Part shown: positions 26,333-39,300 of the stretch, in pieces
How the letters are laid out: each line of letters opens with the position of its first letter
Numbering within the stretch: position 1 is the first letter of the stretch
NCBI GenBank assembly: GCA_947044365.1
Contig: OX345642.1
Span: forward strand, 5,480,007 to 5,544,006
Source of the DNA: Petrosia ficiformis
Lineage: Eukaryota; Porifera; Demospongiae; Haplosclerida; Petrosiidae
DNA length: 64,000 nt
Direction of reading: 5' to 3'
Program-made: the position numbers and the translations under genes
Notes under the pieces: generated by a model
Databases searched by the model: none
What the model was told of the DNA's origin: nothing
Seen by the model: only the letters and a program-made list of their open reading frames with translations

Positions 26333-26893
26333 CTGAAATGAAGATAGATTTGAAGAGGTGATTCAAGGTTTATGCTTAGACCTAAGCAAGAAGCACATAT
26401 TATGCAATTGTGATGTGTTCAGTTGACCTGATGGCTTTGGAAAAACGCTCTGCTACCACTGCTTCCTTCAGTAAATCACAATAGTTGAAGATACATGTTT
26501 GCAAGGGAGGGATGGAACGTCTGGATAAACTCATACACAAAATTGGGGAACATGTCACAGGAAGTCACATGACTTATCTACGTGTAATAATTTGAAATGG
26601 GCATATGTTTGTGTTTGCCTGAAAAAAGACGTACTTGTCCTAGAAAGTAGAAATCAAGCTAAAAATCGTCCTTGAACATTGTTATTCAATTAAACAAGCA
26701 CAGTCCTAAACGATCTATAACTTATTATAATAATTATAACTTATTATAATAATTATGAAGGAAGCAGTGGTAGCAGAGCGTTTTTCCAAAGCCATCAGGT
26801 CAACTGAACACATCACAATTGCATAATATGTGCTTCTTGCTGAGGTCTAAGCATAAACCTTGAATCACCTCTTCAAATCTATCTTCATTTCAG
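26333..26893. repeat. long inverted repeat (137-bp arms)
   Basis: 26333-26469 and 26757-26893 are near-perfect inverses (CTGAAATGAAGATAGATTTG at one end, GAAGGAAGCAGTGGTAGCAG at the other), with a 287-bp spacer. A second inverted pair (26502-26547 with 27051-27096, GGGAGGGATG..ACGTCTGGA) crosses this one. Confidence 0.85.
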
Positions 26894-27315
26894 TTTTTTT
26901 ATTCTTGCTTACACACTCTCAACCATCATACTTTTTGTTTTGTTAGCCATCATTATAGTAATTGTTACATATGTACGTAGGTATGGGTTAACGGGATCAC
27001 ATGATATATTGAAATAATCTTATTGCCCAGCAAGAAATCGGTGCAGAACCCTAGTTTTGTGTGTGAGTTTGTCCAGACGTTTCATCCCTCCCTTGTGAAC
27101 TTCTGGCCTTGATACTGTGACTCACAATACCTCACATTCTGCTTTGCCCATTACCAATATCCTACTACCTAATTTTAACGTGTTATTTGAGTGGAGCTCA
27201 TAAACAATGCATGAATGACTGGGAGTGTGGAACTTTTACTTTACTGTGCAACTACTTAATGAGTACAGAAGTTTGTTATTAAAATTTAGTAGTTCACAAT
27301 TTTAGATGATTAAGA

Positions 27316-27705
27316 GTCCAGACATGGGCAAAGCACCTTAGGAAGTGCTCAAGCATAATCTCGAGTATGCAGTAAATTGCTTGAAGTTGTAAACTGCTCA
27401 TGTAGTGAACAAGTGGAAGTACTTTGAGACAAGCTGAAGCACCTTGACAGTGCTTCGATCATAATTTTTAGCACATTTCTAATTAAGCAACACAAAAAGT
27501 AATTTTTAGTGAATTAGATTATTGTAACATTGTTTTGAAAAGTACTGTCTTTCATTTGGCATCATTCAGGCCAAAAAACCTTCCAGTTATGCTAAACATT
27601 TGTGGTAATTAGCACATTTTTGAACTGGTATATAATTATTTAAAAGCAATTTCGGTTTGAAGCATTTCTGCTGTAAGCACTTAATTGTGCTTCATAAGTA
27701 CTTTT
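27316..27705. mobile_element. hAT-like MITE (CAGACATGGGC family)
   Basis: Left end CAGACATGGGCAAAGCACC; inverse right end GCTCGCCCATGTCTG, now multiplied into the tandem array that follows. ATTAAGAG precedes the left end and ATTAAGAC follows the last array copy, a likely 8-bp target duplication with one mismatch. Confidence 0.65.
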
Positions 27706-28056
27706 AATAAAAAGTACTCAAGCACATTTATGCTCGCCCATGTCTGATTAATAAAAAGTACTCAAGCACATTTGTACTTGCCCATGTCTGATTAATAAAA
27801 AGTACTCAAGCACATTTGTGCTTGCCCTGTGTCTGATTAATAAAAAGTACTCAAAGCACATTTATGCTCGCCCATGTCTGATTAATAAAAAGTACTCAAG
27901 CACATTTATGCTCGCCCCATGTCTGATTAATAAAAAGTACTCAAGCACATTTGTACTTGCCCATGTCTGATTAATAAAAAGTACTCAAGCACATTTGTGC
28001 TTGCCCATGTCTGATTAATAAAAAGTACTCAAGCACATTTGTGCTCGCCCCATGTC
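27706..28056. repeat. 44-bp minisatellite, eight copies, made of a MITE end
   Basis: Eight units of ATTAATAAAAAGTACTCAAG plus CACATTTGTGCTTGCCCATG-TCTG, with small variants (TTATGCTCG, TTGTACTTG). Each unit is the right terminal repeat of the adjoining MITE plus a few flanking bases. Confidence 0.9.
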
Positions 28057-30049
28057 TGATTAAGACCAATATAAAGCAGCACATACTGTCGGGTGCCCAA
28101 TAAAATAATCAATAATAGTCCAAGTTCATATAGTGAAGCCTTTCTGATGATATATATAATAGTTTTGGAGTCTACAAAGCATAGACTACATGTAGTTGCC
28201 ATTGGCAATGGAGTCTAATGTCTGGTGAATTAAACTTCAACTGTATACATTGCAGTTGACTCAATATTTCACACCCCTGAAGTATACCACTAGTTATCAT
28301 TGTCTCATATGTATGACATCACTATGTTTTACTTAACACTTCCTTTTAGAGTATGAGATACCTGATATTATTACTATCACTGTACTTCCATTTACTACAG
28401 TATACTTTGTGAGTAAAGTACACTGTACTTCGAATGTACTTACACAGTATTACACCTTAGTACTATGCTATCACATAGAAATCTAACACATTAATATTAT
28501 TATAGTTGTGTTTTCATAATTGTTACATTTTCAATTATTATATACACATAATACAATATTATAGTATTAAATTGTCTGTTTTGAGCATCAATTATTATTG
28601 TTATCGTAAGAGTCCAAGGCATAAATAAATTTAGACCATGATAGTGTAGAAGCAAGGTTCTTCTTGCTATTTCAGTTGCTTCTTATAAGGAATCATGATA
28701 TTATTTATACAGTATGCTATGTTACAGTATGTGTATAGGCATTGTTAGGGTTATATCAGGTTGTATGATAATGTTGCTTCTGGTTTCACATAATTATATA
28801 TGAGCGTGGAAGCTGGTAAATTCTTGTTTATTATACATACCTGTAGTTGTAGGTTCGAGTTTCTTATATTAGGTGGTTTACCAATGTGGTTCAGGTGGGA
28901 TAAATTTAGGGACTTTTGTTCAAGTGTGTTGTTTGTGTAAGGTGTAGTAATGAGTCTACGACCACATCAATAACTGATAAAATGGGAAGAATGTTGATAT
29001 TAAAATTGCAATCATGATACTCCTGAGGGAACATGCCCCCAGATACCCCTAGATGGCATGGTAGCCACTTGGTCTGGCCAACCCAAATTCTTCCCTAGTG
29101 AACTGCCCCTAAAATAGTTGAGTAAAAACACTGATTGTATTTAAAATTTAAGAAATGATTATGTACATATGTGTGTAATCGGTCTACTCTATGAGCCTGA
29201 TTGACTGACTCTAGTATATAAATATTGATCGAAATCAAGAAATATTATTAATTTGATTACAGAATGTGCTTTACCAAAGTCCTCATATAGTGTTTCCCTA
29301 AAAGGGTGGTATCATGGTGCTCCCCACCTTTAGTCTTCCTCCCTTAGTTTTCTCCACTGGCTGTTTTTGAAGGATACAGAGCCTTTTTTAACAAGACAAG
29401 TACCCTTCTTGAATGTTTAAAGCATCAGCTGTACCCTTCTTTAAAGCACTGTACAACTCCTGGTATTGTATATTCTTTTCTAACTGTGGCTGTTCAAATT
29501 TGAATTGACATTGTGATGTGGTTAAGAGATACTGTTGTCTTGAATAATTAATGACTAAACATTCTGATGTTTTTTTTTTCTAGAGAGAACCCTGGCTTCC
29601 TACCCTTAACATTTGTGCTGTTTTACAGCACTGATTGAACATTAATGACCAATAGTATAGTACATCCTTTTCTTATAACGTTAGTATTTTCTATTTGGAT
29701 TGCTTATGAATGATCATAGTGTATAATCACTCTAGTGACACAAAATGTAGACTTAATTATTTTGAGGTGTCATATGGTTAATATCATGATCGATAGTTAA
29801 TTCATTGATGTACATGTACATTGCAATTAATGTTAAGTTAATAAGACAAGTAATCATAATCAACTTAGATTACTGCACTGATGTAGACCTGGCCAACGGT
29901 ACTTGAGTACCTGAGTACCCGACAGTGAATGTTACCTAAAACTACAATCATTACATGTGGGTACAATAATGTGATGCTTTTCACATGAATAATAAAAAAA
30001 TCATTCCATAAGGGAAATGTTTATTATAAACAGTCCTATAAACATGTGC

Positions 30050-30300
30050 TAGGTCAATCACTTTCACCATGACCTCAGAAAAATGTTTATAACTTTAGTT
30101 TTGGAAGGACCAACATAATTCCACCATTTTCTTATAATTATCTCTTACCGTTCTTTTTTGTGTGTCAATCCATTGGTTCATTATTAAGTTACAGTATAAT
30201 CATGTATATTAACCTTATGACATTGAACTATACACTATAGTATATATAAAGTCTTCACATCCTAGTTTTGAGGTCATTTTGAATGTGAACAGACTTTAAC
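30050..30300. repeat. dispersed repeat, copy 1
   Basis: CACCATGACCTCAGAAAA...ATAACTTTAG...AACTATACACTA...GGTCATT-TGAAT recurs in receptor kinase intron 13 at about 43.86-44.26 kb, where about 170 bp are inserted in the middle. Class unknown. Confidence 0.65.
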
Positions 30301-32685
30301 ACTCACTCTATCACATGCAAGCGCTAAAATGTAGTCATATAGTTTAAGTACTGCAATGCACTAGTGGGCCTTAGTGCGTTGCAGTACTTAAACTTCAAAT
30401 CCTCCTTTTGCATTATTTACCAATCTTCTATCATCTTGATTTGATATTTCTGGCTTTCTTAGAAGCTCTTATGTAAGTAAATTTCTCTGAAGATTGTAGT
30501 TAAAGTTGCAGATCTGAGAACAGAGCTGAAAATGTGCCCACTTGCCCGCTCATTAATTGAATATGTACTCCATTTATAGGCTGAGTACCTGCATTAATTA
30601 TTCAACCTGGTAACTAGTTCCATTTTTCGACCCATTGGGCAGGATGTGTCTCATTCTGTTCATGTTAGCCGTAATTTGACCACATGTACATGTATAATTG
30701 TGTTTATAAATAAATCATTTTCTACTTTATATCCATCCAGTTTTATATATCCGGCCTTCATTTGTTGAGATGGGGCAAAAGTTGGATTTGAAAGACTTTG
30801 GGAGAGCAAACGTACTTAATTGGTTATTGAGCAGTGTACATGTGTGTATATTGGCAACCTGAGGTTGGCTGAGATTCTATCTGAATGCTAAAAATAATGA
30901 AAACATGTATATATTGTATATCCTGAGTTTGGCATTTAAAACGACTATCCAAACGCTTAGATGAAAAAGTAGTGGACATAAAAAGGAAGTTTTGATTAAC
31001 AGAAGCCACACTATCAGTCAAGGTTAGGGAATAATAATAGATTTGTATGAAATTACACTGTAGGCATACTTGAAGCTCTGAATTTTAAGGGGGGATTCCA
31101 GAGCATGGCTCCATCTTTCTGCATTACTGAAGGTTACATACATGATTAGCCAGACAGATAGAGTAAGTATGTAATGATTTGTAATTGTTTATAGTCTAAT
31201 TTCCTCTGTGCTTCCTTTTTGTGTTCTTTTTACTAAAATAATTTTAATGCTATAAAGTGAAGGAAACTTCCCTCTCTCAGACAAAAAGGAAATACATATA
31301 TATGTTATATATACCTATATGCATATAGGCATTATAATATGATTGTATTTCCTTTTTAACTATAATTACTATAATTATAATTGAGTTTGCATTCCACATC
31401 CTTTTTCCTTTATTGTTAGCCAAATCAGAGGTTATTAAATTCAGCCATTCAGTGATGAATTAATCGTGAAGGTACTAGTTAATTGTTACATTTTTACATG
31501 TATTGTACCTACATGAATGGTTTATTCATGGCATGTATGTAATATAAGTATTAAATATAGTTATTGATATGGTTTCATACAAAAATTTTATGTGGTGGGT
31601 AGATGGTGCAAATTATCATAAGGGGGTGTGGGCATGCCCCCTCTCACCATGAAATGTTTTAATCAAGGCTCTTTGAGGTTGCTTCTGGTGGCTTCAGGGA
31701 CCTTTAGCTGATGATATTTAAAAAATAAATATTCAGAAACGACAATCGTTTAACAGCAACCTTATAGTATTAAACTTTGGATACTCTTGAAGGACTTGAA
31801 TCCTGGGTGAAACAAGGTTTTATAAACAGAATATAAGAATGGCTCAGACCATGTAGTAATCTGCTAAGTCAAATGATGGTAAATAAAGATTAATTACTAC
31901 AAATTAGTAGAAACTAGACCTAACACAATAATTAACTTCACATTCTGACTGGAATTTAGCTATTGTGATATAACTGGTCATGATTGTGTAACTCTACTCT
32001 CACATGACTTCTGTAATCTAATAACCAAGATATTAAACTCCTGATTAAATTAAATTTATCCATCATATTTGTTAGGCATCAGAAAGTGTGAAGACATCTT
32101 TTGAGGAATGATTGATACATCATGTAAGTTAAACATATTAATGACTAACTTGAACTACTTGTATAATAGGTATATATTGCTAGTAATAGAAGTTATATAA
32201 TACTTATACTAGACTGCTTTTGGTAGTTCAAATATATGGTATATCTATCTATATGTAATACTGACAATGTTCAAAATAATAATACTGTTATAATACGTAT
32301 AGAGGGATTTTACTAGTAGAACTACCAGTGTGATGTATTCTAATGATCGTCTCGGTGAGCAGTGACAGACTTAGCAGTATAGAATTTTTAAAGTCTGTTT
32401 ACATTCATGATGACCTCGACGGTTGGTCATTCAGGGAAGTCATTGTAAATATAGTTTCAGGCTGGAACTGAAAATTAATTAATCAAAATTAATATAATTA
32501 TGGAACTGGTATTTTCTGATATTCATTTGGAATTTTAAAAATCAATTGAAAATTAGATGTGACGTTTCAGGTAAAAACTAGTTTTTAAGAAGGATATACA
32601 AGTACTTCCTGAAGACATTGAATATACCATAGCTGATAATACAGCAGTAAACAGTATATATAGTGGAAAAATGCATGATTCAAGT

Positions 32686-32976
32686 TAGTGTTGTTTTAGT
32701 TAACTATAACTAAAACCACTTTAGTAAGGGCATTTTGACATTTAATTAACTAAACTATAACTAAATTACAGGTCCACTGTAATAGCTATATCTAACTAAA
32801 ATGAAAAATGACCAATAACGGGCACTTTTGGTTGACTAAAACTAAAACCCTTTTAGTAAGCCTAACATTACTGTAGTTAATTAAACTATAGCTATAAACT
32901 AAAACGTTTGAGAAGCTAGTCATACTATATATAACTATAACTAAGTGGTCATTATTGTCATACTAAAACAACACTA
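32686..32976. mobile_element. hAT-like MITE (TAGTGTTGTTTTAGT family), copy 1
   Basis: Ends TAGTGTTGTTTTAGT and ACTAAAACAACACTA are perfect inverses. The interior is rich in TAACTAAAAC-type units on both strands. Confidence 0.8.
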
Positions 32977-33343
32977 TTATCCACTTAAAATGATCAATAG
33001 AAATAGTATAAAATTTGACATACAACTCACTTGACCTATATATAATGAATTAACTTAATATGTGTGATTAAAACGCGTTACCAAGTACAGACATGTATAC
33101 ACAGTGTATTTAATACCAGTGTCACCATTACTAATTAATTACTCTATCAATATTATCGATTTGCCTAAATCATCTCACTGATTTATTTTCTAATTACTTA
33201 CATAATCAGTTTTTGGCTTTATAATTATTGCATCATAGTAGTGGGTGATCAACATAGTTTCACATAGTTATACATGTACATGTATCCCACTTCAACTGCA
33301 ATCATATATATATATATATATATATTACTGTATATATATGTAA

Positions 33344-33403
33344 TGTGTCCGAGGATGTGATATAGCCCTCGCAGGCTCGGACTATATCACATCCTCGGAC
33401 ACA
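33344..33403. repeat. perfect 22-bp hairpin with 16-bp loop
   Basis: Arms TGTGTCCGAGGATGTGATAT-AG (33344-33365) and its exact inverse (33382-33403) surround CCCTCGCAGGCTCGGA. It stands in AT-rich DNA between TA tracts. Confidence 0.9.
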
Positions 33404-33584
33404 AAGCTCAGCTCCTATATTTTGCATATAGGACCTATTAGCATACTATATACAATATATTATATGATGGTAACATCTCCTGCATAGTGTGCACATGGGA
33501 CGTCTATATACAATATATAAAACTCACGACATCAAAGAGATGATGTCACCATCATACTATATATATATACATGTTTATATATAT

Positions 33585-34409
33585 TAGTGTTGTTTTTGTA
33601 GAGTAAAATACTTTTAGTTTTAGTTATAAATTAGTTTCAAGTTATTAAAATACTTTTTAGTTTTAGCTTTAGTTAGTTCTCCTCTCAAAAATCTGTTTTA
33701 GTTGTAGTTTAAGAACTAAAAGTAAGAGTATACTATATAGTCATCTGTAGTTTAGGGTAAAGTGTTAACTGTGTGTTAAATAAATGCTATTAGATATAAT
33801 TATGATTCGTTAGACGCAGGAAAACTGAAAGAAGCCACACCTAGTGAATTTTTTACCCTTTCTAGTATGGTAGAGAAATTTTTAGAGAGTGCTTTTTCTT
33901 GCCACTTCAGAGGAGTGTACACACGTCAAGTATGGAAGTCCAGTTCTTGAGATACAGCGGGTTCATACGCACACAGACAGACATTTTTCCAAAACATTTA
34001 CAATAACTCTCCCAAAGGGGGAGGCTCAAAAATGATGTAGTATAATACTTTAGGTTTAGTTCTAACCATTGCTAAAAGCCACACTTCACAGAGGATGATA
34101 TTTAGCAGCTGGAAAGAAGACACCTTTTATGTTTTACACCTGCTTAGGTAATGATGACTTACAGTGTCATACATATGTACATGTCACATATGTCCACTGA
34201 CTCATATGTAGGTAATAAGCTTAGTAATTTTAGTTTCATGCATTTGGTTACTTCTTGTACTTTAAAAATATTTTAGTATTACTTCTAATTAGTTTACCGG
34301 TCACTAAAACATTTTAGCTTTAGTTTTGGTTCAAGAACTACATAAAAGTAAAAATGATGTATACTATAATCATGTTAGTTTTAGTACTAGTTAAACCAAA
34401 ACAACCCTA
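33585..34409. mobile_element. hAT-like MITE (TAGTGTTGTTTTAGT family), long copy
   Basis: Ends TAGTGTTGTTTTTGT and ACCAAAACAACCCTA. The middle (about 33.83-34.25 kb) is unrelated to the other copies and may be a nested insertion. Confidence 0.6.
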
Positions 34410-34419
34410 ATATATTATA

Positions 34420-34426
34420 TTATATA

Positions 34427-34468
<42 letters not shown>
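34420..34468. repeat. (TA)n tract
   Basis: Low-complexity TA repeat, about 35 bp uninterrupted at its right side. Confidence 0.9.
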
Positions 34469-34471
<3 letters not shown>

Positions 34472-34827
34472 TACATAAAATGTTATTTATTCAAGTATCC
34501 GTTTTTAATCTCCCTTCCTTGAGGCATATCCGTGATAACATATAAACACAAATATGAAATTCAAATCATACAAGGAATCAAAGCTTACCTTTCCTATCTG
34601 GAGGTGATGTAGTCATTGATGTTATGAAAACTCTTTAAAAGACAACTTACAGTCCTTCTTGATCCACATCTGTTGACTTTTGAGTAGACTGATAATTAGA
34701 GTGACTTGATCATGTTTCGAAGTTTTATCTGAAAGAAAAATACTCCACTTAATGCAATTAATATTATTTTGCTTCTATAAACAGATACATGTATCCTGCC
34801 AATAATTAAATAATTAATATAGGGAGA

Positions 34828-35060
34828 AAACAGTATCCCGATGATTGCTGTGGGGTGTCGGCACACTGAATCATGGCTGATTTTTTCATGTTTGTAACCC
34901 AACAATCTGTTACTGTTTTTGTATCCATTCTTTATTTTTAAGGTTCTTGTAGACCTTTTGGAATATATTTCAGCTAGAACAGTTATTAGTTCCACTTTGT
35001 ACATAAGCTACAAGGTGCTTTCTTCTTCTGGTCTATTAGAGTTTGAGCACATGCACTTTT
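34828..35060. mobile_element. left part of the short inverted-repeat element, third copy
   Basis: Starts ATCCCGATGATTGCTG and follows the copies at 1857 and 6771 through GAATATATTTCAG and TAGTTCCA-TTTGTAC. The right half is absent; the 18-bp minisatellite takes its place. Confidence 0.6.
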
Positions 35061-35067
35061 ACAAATG

Positions 35068-35455
35068 TTACAGTAGGGACAGTAATGACAAATGTTACAA
35101 TAGTGACTATTGTGACAGTAGTGACTAATGTGACAGTAGTGACAAATGTGACAGTAGTGACTAATGTTACAGTAGTGACTAATGTGACAGTAGTGACAAA
35201 TGTGACAGTAGTGACTAATGTGACAGTAGTGACTATTGTGACAGTAGTGACTAATGTGACAGTAGTGACTAATGTTACAGTAGTGACTAATGTGACAGTA
35301 GTGACTATTGTGACAGTAGTGACTAATGTGACAGTAGTGACTATTGTGACAGTAGTGACTAATGTTACAGTAGTGACTAATGTGACAGTAGTGACTAATG
35401 TTACAGTAGTGACTAATGTGACAGTAGTGACTAATGTGACAATAGGGACAGTAGT
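35068..35455. repeat. 18-bp minisatellite, about 21 copies
   Basis: Unit GTGACTAATGTGACAGTA with variants (GTTACAGTA, GACAAATGTG, GACTATTGTG). Because 18 is a multiple of three, one frame on each strand stays open, giving six-residue protein repeats that need not be translated. Confidence 0.95.
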
Positions 35456-35699
35456 ATAATACAGGTTGTTTCTTCATATAAGAAGTCACGAAATTATGTT
35501 ACATTTATATAATCTCATATGGTATAAGAATTATGTTAGGTGTACTGACATTGTATCAGAATGTTTCTCAAGCATGTATTCTGTGGTTTGTATAAGTATT
35601 ATACTATTTTGAATGTGCTACTATACTATCCTTATATGAAGTGATGACCATAATACAACAGTAGTAATGTAGAGTTATAATTAGACATAATTGATTACT

Positions 35700-36025
35700 C
35701 AGGGGCGTATACAGGATTTATTGTATGGTGGGGTTGATCTGCGTGCCGCACAAAATTTTAGCTAATTAATTATTCATAAAGGGCATGGTAATTTAATAAG
35801 AAAAAGGTCCTCTAACACCGATTTCTGGAAGATGCGCCTCGGATGTTGTTAAATGAAAGCCTTCAAAATGTCTTCTACTGGAATACTCTCCTGGTAATGC
35901 ATAGCTATCACAGCCATGTCTGAAAAGTGTTCTTCGGTGAGTGAGGATCGTGTGTAAGTCTTTCAATGTTTTGGGGGGGTTGCAACACCACAAACCCCCC
36001 CCCCCCCCCACTAAATCTGCCCTTG
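35700..36025. mobile_element. MITE with CAGGGGCG / CCCTTG ends
   Basis: Left CAGGGGCGTATACAGGATTT, right ACTAAATCTGCCCTTG, a weak inverse pair, with TTACT on both sides (possible 5-bp target duplication). A run of about 13 C lies near the right end. Confidence 0.5.
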
Positions 36026-36354
36026 TTACTGCAGCACAAAGTCTCAACCTCAACATTGTCTATCATATTGTTTTAATGTATTGTTCTACAAGTCATTATT
36101 CTTATGTTATTGTATGTTATCTTATTCAGTCATCTTATTCATTTGCTAGACAATTGTCTTTCTTGTTAGTATATATAAGTCCACATTTGAGTTCAATATA
36201 GTTGCTAGTTGTGATCCATGGTAAAATTCATTGAGATTATGCATGTATATAGATATATATATTTGTTGTTTTTTTCGTTAAAGTATACTAAGCTACATGT
36301 GTATATAAGAGATGAAACTAAAAACCTTCATTCATATCATACATCCTGTAGAAT

Positions 36355-39300
36355 ATGAACCAGAGTCATTTTCTGTACCTGTTGATCAGTTGGATTTCTA
36401 TATCTTTGATATATCATCCCCTTGTGTCAAGTGAAACTCAAAAACATGAGGCTGAAGTAAGTTACATGTAAAGGACAATATTAGTTAATTAAGCTATTAA
36501 AATATTTACATCTCATGTTTAGCAGAAGTTGGACGAAACCAATTGCATCGAATGTAATGAGGAGAAAGGTAATTGTAATTATTATGTTTTACATATTAAT
36601 ATAATCATTATTCTTAATCACAGGAGCCAACCCAAACAGTAACCACTATCATAAAATTGTTAAAAGAGGTATTCATTTTGCAAATTACATATAAGTAATT
36701 AAGTGATCTATTATCTCTTAATTTAGGATTAGATCTGCTCTGTCAGTCAACCTGGGATACCTTTGTTTATAAGTTTAATGTAACTCTCAGCTGGACAGTT
36801 TCCGATATTAACACTTCACAAATTCATTATTTTACAATTGCTTTGTTTCAATATAGTGATAACACTCCTGTTTCTCCACTACTCTATACAAATGTGGATG
36901 GACAGGTATTTCTATATCAAGTATAGAAATTGTTTTTCAGTTTCCTTTTTTTCATAGAATGGTCAAAATTCATACAGTTATACAGATAGCAATAGAAAAC
37001 CATATCCATCAGAGGGACGATATTCGGTAAATACAGGCATACACACATACATGTATGTACACAGATATAGATACATACACACAAGCACACACACACACAC
37101 ATAGATGCACACACAAACACATATACATATACACACACCTAATATATGTACATATATCATACTTATTTTTGATAATAGATATATTTTACCTAATGTGGTG
37201 TTTATATCAGTACTACTCCCACTATAATTCCCAAATTGAACATATTGTTTACATAATTCCCATATGAGAAAGCAGAGACATTAATTACATTACATTGCAC
37301 TATATTAACTAAGATGATTTTAGAGAATACTCCCATGAATATTTCCATGGAGGTTGCATAAGGGTTCTTGTAATGGAAGTTATTGACATGCCTTCTATGA
37401 TTCCTAAATTACACTATTATGCATACAATTTAGTTAACTATATACCCTTTGATAGGGTTTAGTAACTTTAGTTCATGTACATTTTGTTAACTCTAAATTA
37501 TAGTTCTAATACAATTAACTGAAATGAAAGTTGGCCAAATATATAGGAAACTTTTGCAAACTAAATCCATTTTTAGTTACCCTCAAAGAATTAATAAACT
37601 AATTATTAGGGCTGGAATGGATCCTGTCTTTTACTATCCAGATATCCGTTCACAATAACGGTAGGGTACCTGGATAATTGCTCTAAAAGTGCATGTTTGC
37701 ATTGAACTATACAGTATTACCTCACCTTTTTGCTGTAATCAACTGCAATAGATGTTTATACAAGCAGCATTGGTGTTTATACAGATTGTTCTGAACTATA
37801 AGCCAAAAAAGCTGGTAAAATGGAACAAGACACTTATCAACTGCCATTTTATTGCAATTTAGATTTCACGTGTTTGGTTTCTGCACATGTGCAAACAGTA
37901 AACGAGTACTGCGGATACTAAGAAATAGATACGGATGTTCAGTTCGCAAATAATTATTCGGATAGTCGGGCATTCGATCCAGCCATAATAATTATATTGC
38001 AACTAAAATTCTGAGAAATTATAACTAAAAGTGGTCATTATTGCCTTAACTACTAGTATACAGTACATTATATTATACCTAATGTGTATTGTGCATGTAT
38101 AAATACTTATTCATAGTTTCACACATATAATATACTTGCATGTACACACATGTACACACAAACATGTTTTATTGCTTTTTACTTCAGATGAACATATTTT
38201 GGAAAACTCCAGGACAGCCGTCAATCTCAGGCTCTTGTCAAGCTTCACTTGAGCCTCCTTCTCCAAGCATGATAACTACAATCAACATAGTATCATATAC
38301 ATTGAGTATACACACAACTCAAGAAGCTCAACACACATTTGTACAGGTAGATGAACTTTTATTAAACTGGGTACCTCCGGAAAGTGCTAATGCACAGTTA
38401 TCTGATCTGCAATATGAGATATGGATAAGTAATAATGATGTTTCACCTGATGATGATGACGATCTTTATGATGTGGAAAATGTGACAAAAGTGGACGAAG
38501 TGAGCTATTTGTGTTTTTCTGTGTGTGTGCATGAGACAGTTTTCATAACGATGTGTCATTTGATTATGATTTTGAACATCGATGCAGCACTGTGATCAAT
38601 GAAACAGCTAGTTTTCAAGCAATCAAAGGATCATAATATTTGTAATAAGCTAATAACTTCAGTGTCCTATTAAGATATGCAGACTCAAATTAGTGTACAC
38701 ATAGCATTAGTACAGTATATAATCCATCTAGTTATAACATATCATGCTCTATTGATGTTCAGACTCAAATTAATGTACCCATAGCATTAGTACAGTATAT
38801 AATCCATCTAGTTATAACATATCATGCTCTATTGATGTTCAGACTCAAATTAATGTACCCATAGCATTAGTACAGTATATAGTTATAACATATTATGCTC
38901 TATTGATATTCATTTGCTTTATAGCACACTGCATTTGCTTTCCTTTCGTGAGCTGATAGCTATAGATTTCGTAGCAGCAAATGTAATTTTTGTAACTTGT
39001 TATTCATTATGTACTCCTTCTCCACCTTAACCACCTTTTGTGGTTTTCTGACTTCCTGTGCTTAATAGTGAGCATTCAATTATTGTGCAAGGAATGGTTG
39101 ATAACTTTTTGCATGGAAGGTCACATGTATACATGATGCAGAGTTTTTGATATGTTTTGAAGCATGGGCTCAATAATGGTTAGTGTTTGTGCCTTTGGGA
39201 ATGCATCTTGGGCTAATTAACAAGGAGTTAAGGCTGTTAGTGACAAATTAACTGCACCATCTGGCCCGAAGAGAGAACTGTGCAATGCCAAATAAGAAGC

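Larger units (their letters stand above)
24640..36354. other. gene-poor stretch
   Basis: No open frame here has recognisable protein content or a convincing exon series. The DNA is made of MITEs, minisatellites, AT tracts and old dispersed repeats, listed separately where boundaries are clear. A pair of short direct repeats (AACCTGGATT..GCATACGCTAATTAAC type) lies at about 25347-25385 and 25652-25690. Confidence 0.6.

Noticed and set aside
27706..28056. CRISPR-like regular repeats
   Set aside because: Units are contiguous with no unique spacers, and the context is eukaryotic; it is a minisatellite.
34986..35489. 167- and 138-codon frames on opposite strands
   Set aside because: Both are the 18-bp minisatellite read in frames free of stops; no domain and no splice or start support.
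36917..37267. Overlapping frames on both strands near an intron 5 CA-rich tract
   Set aside because: Low-complexity microsatellite translation.
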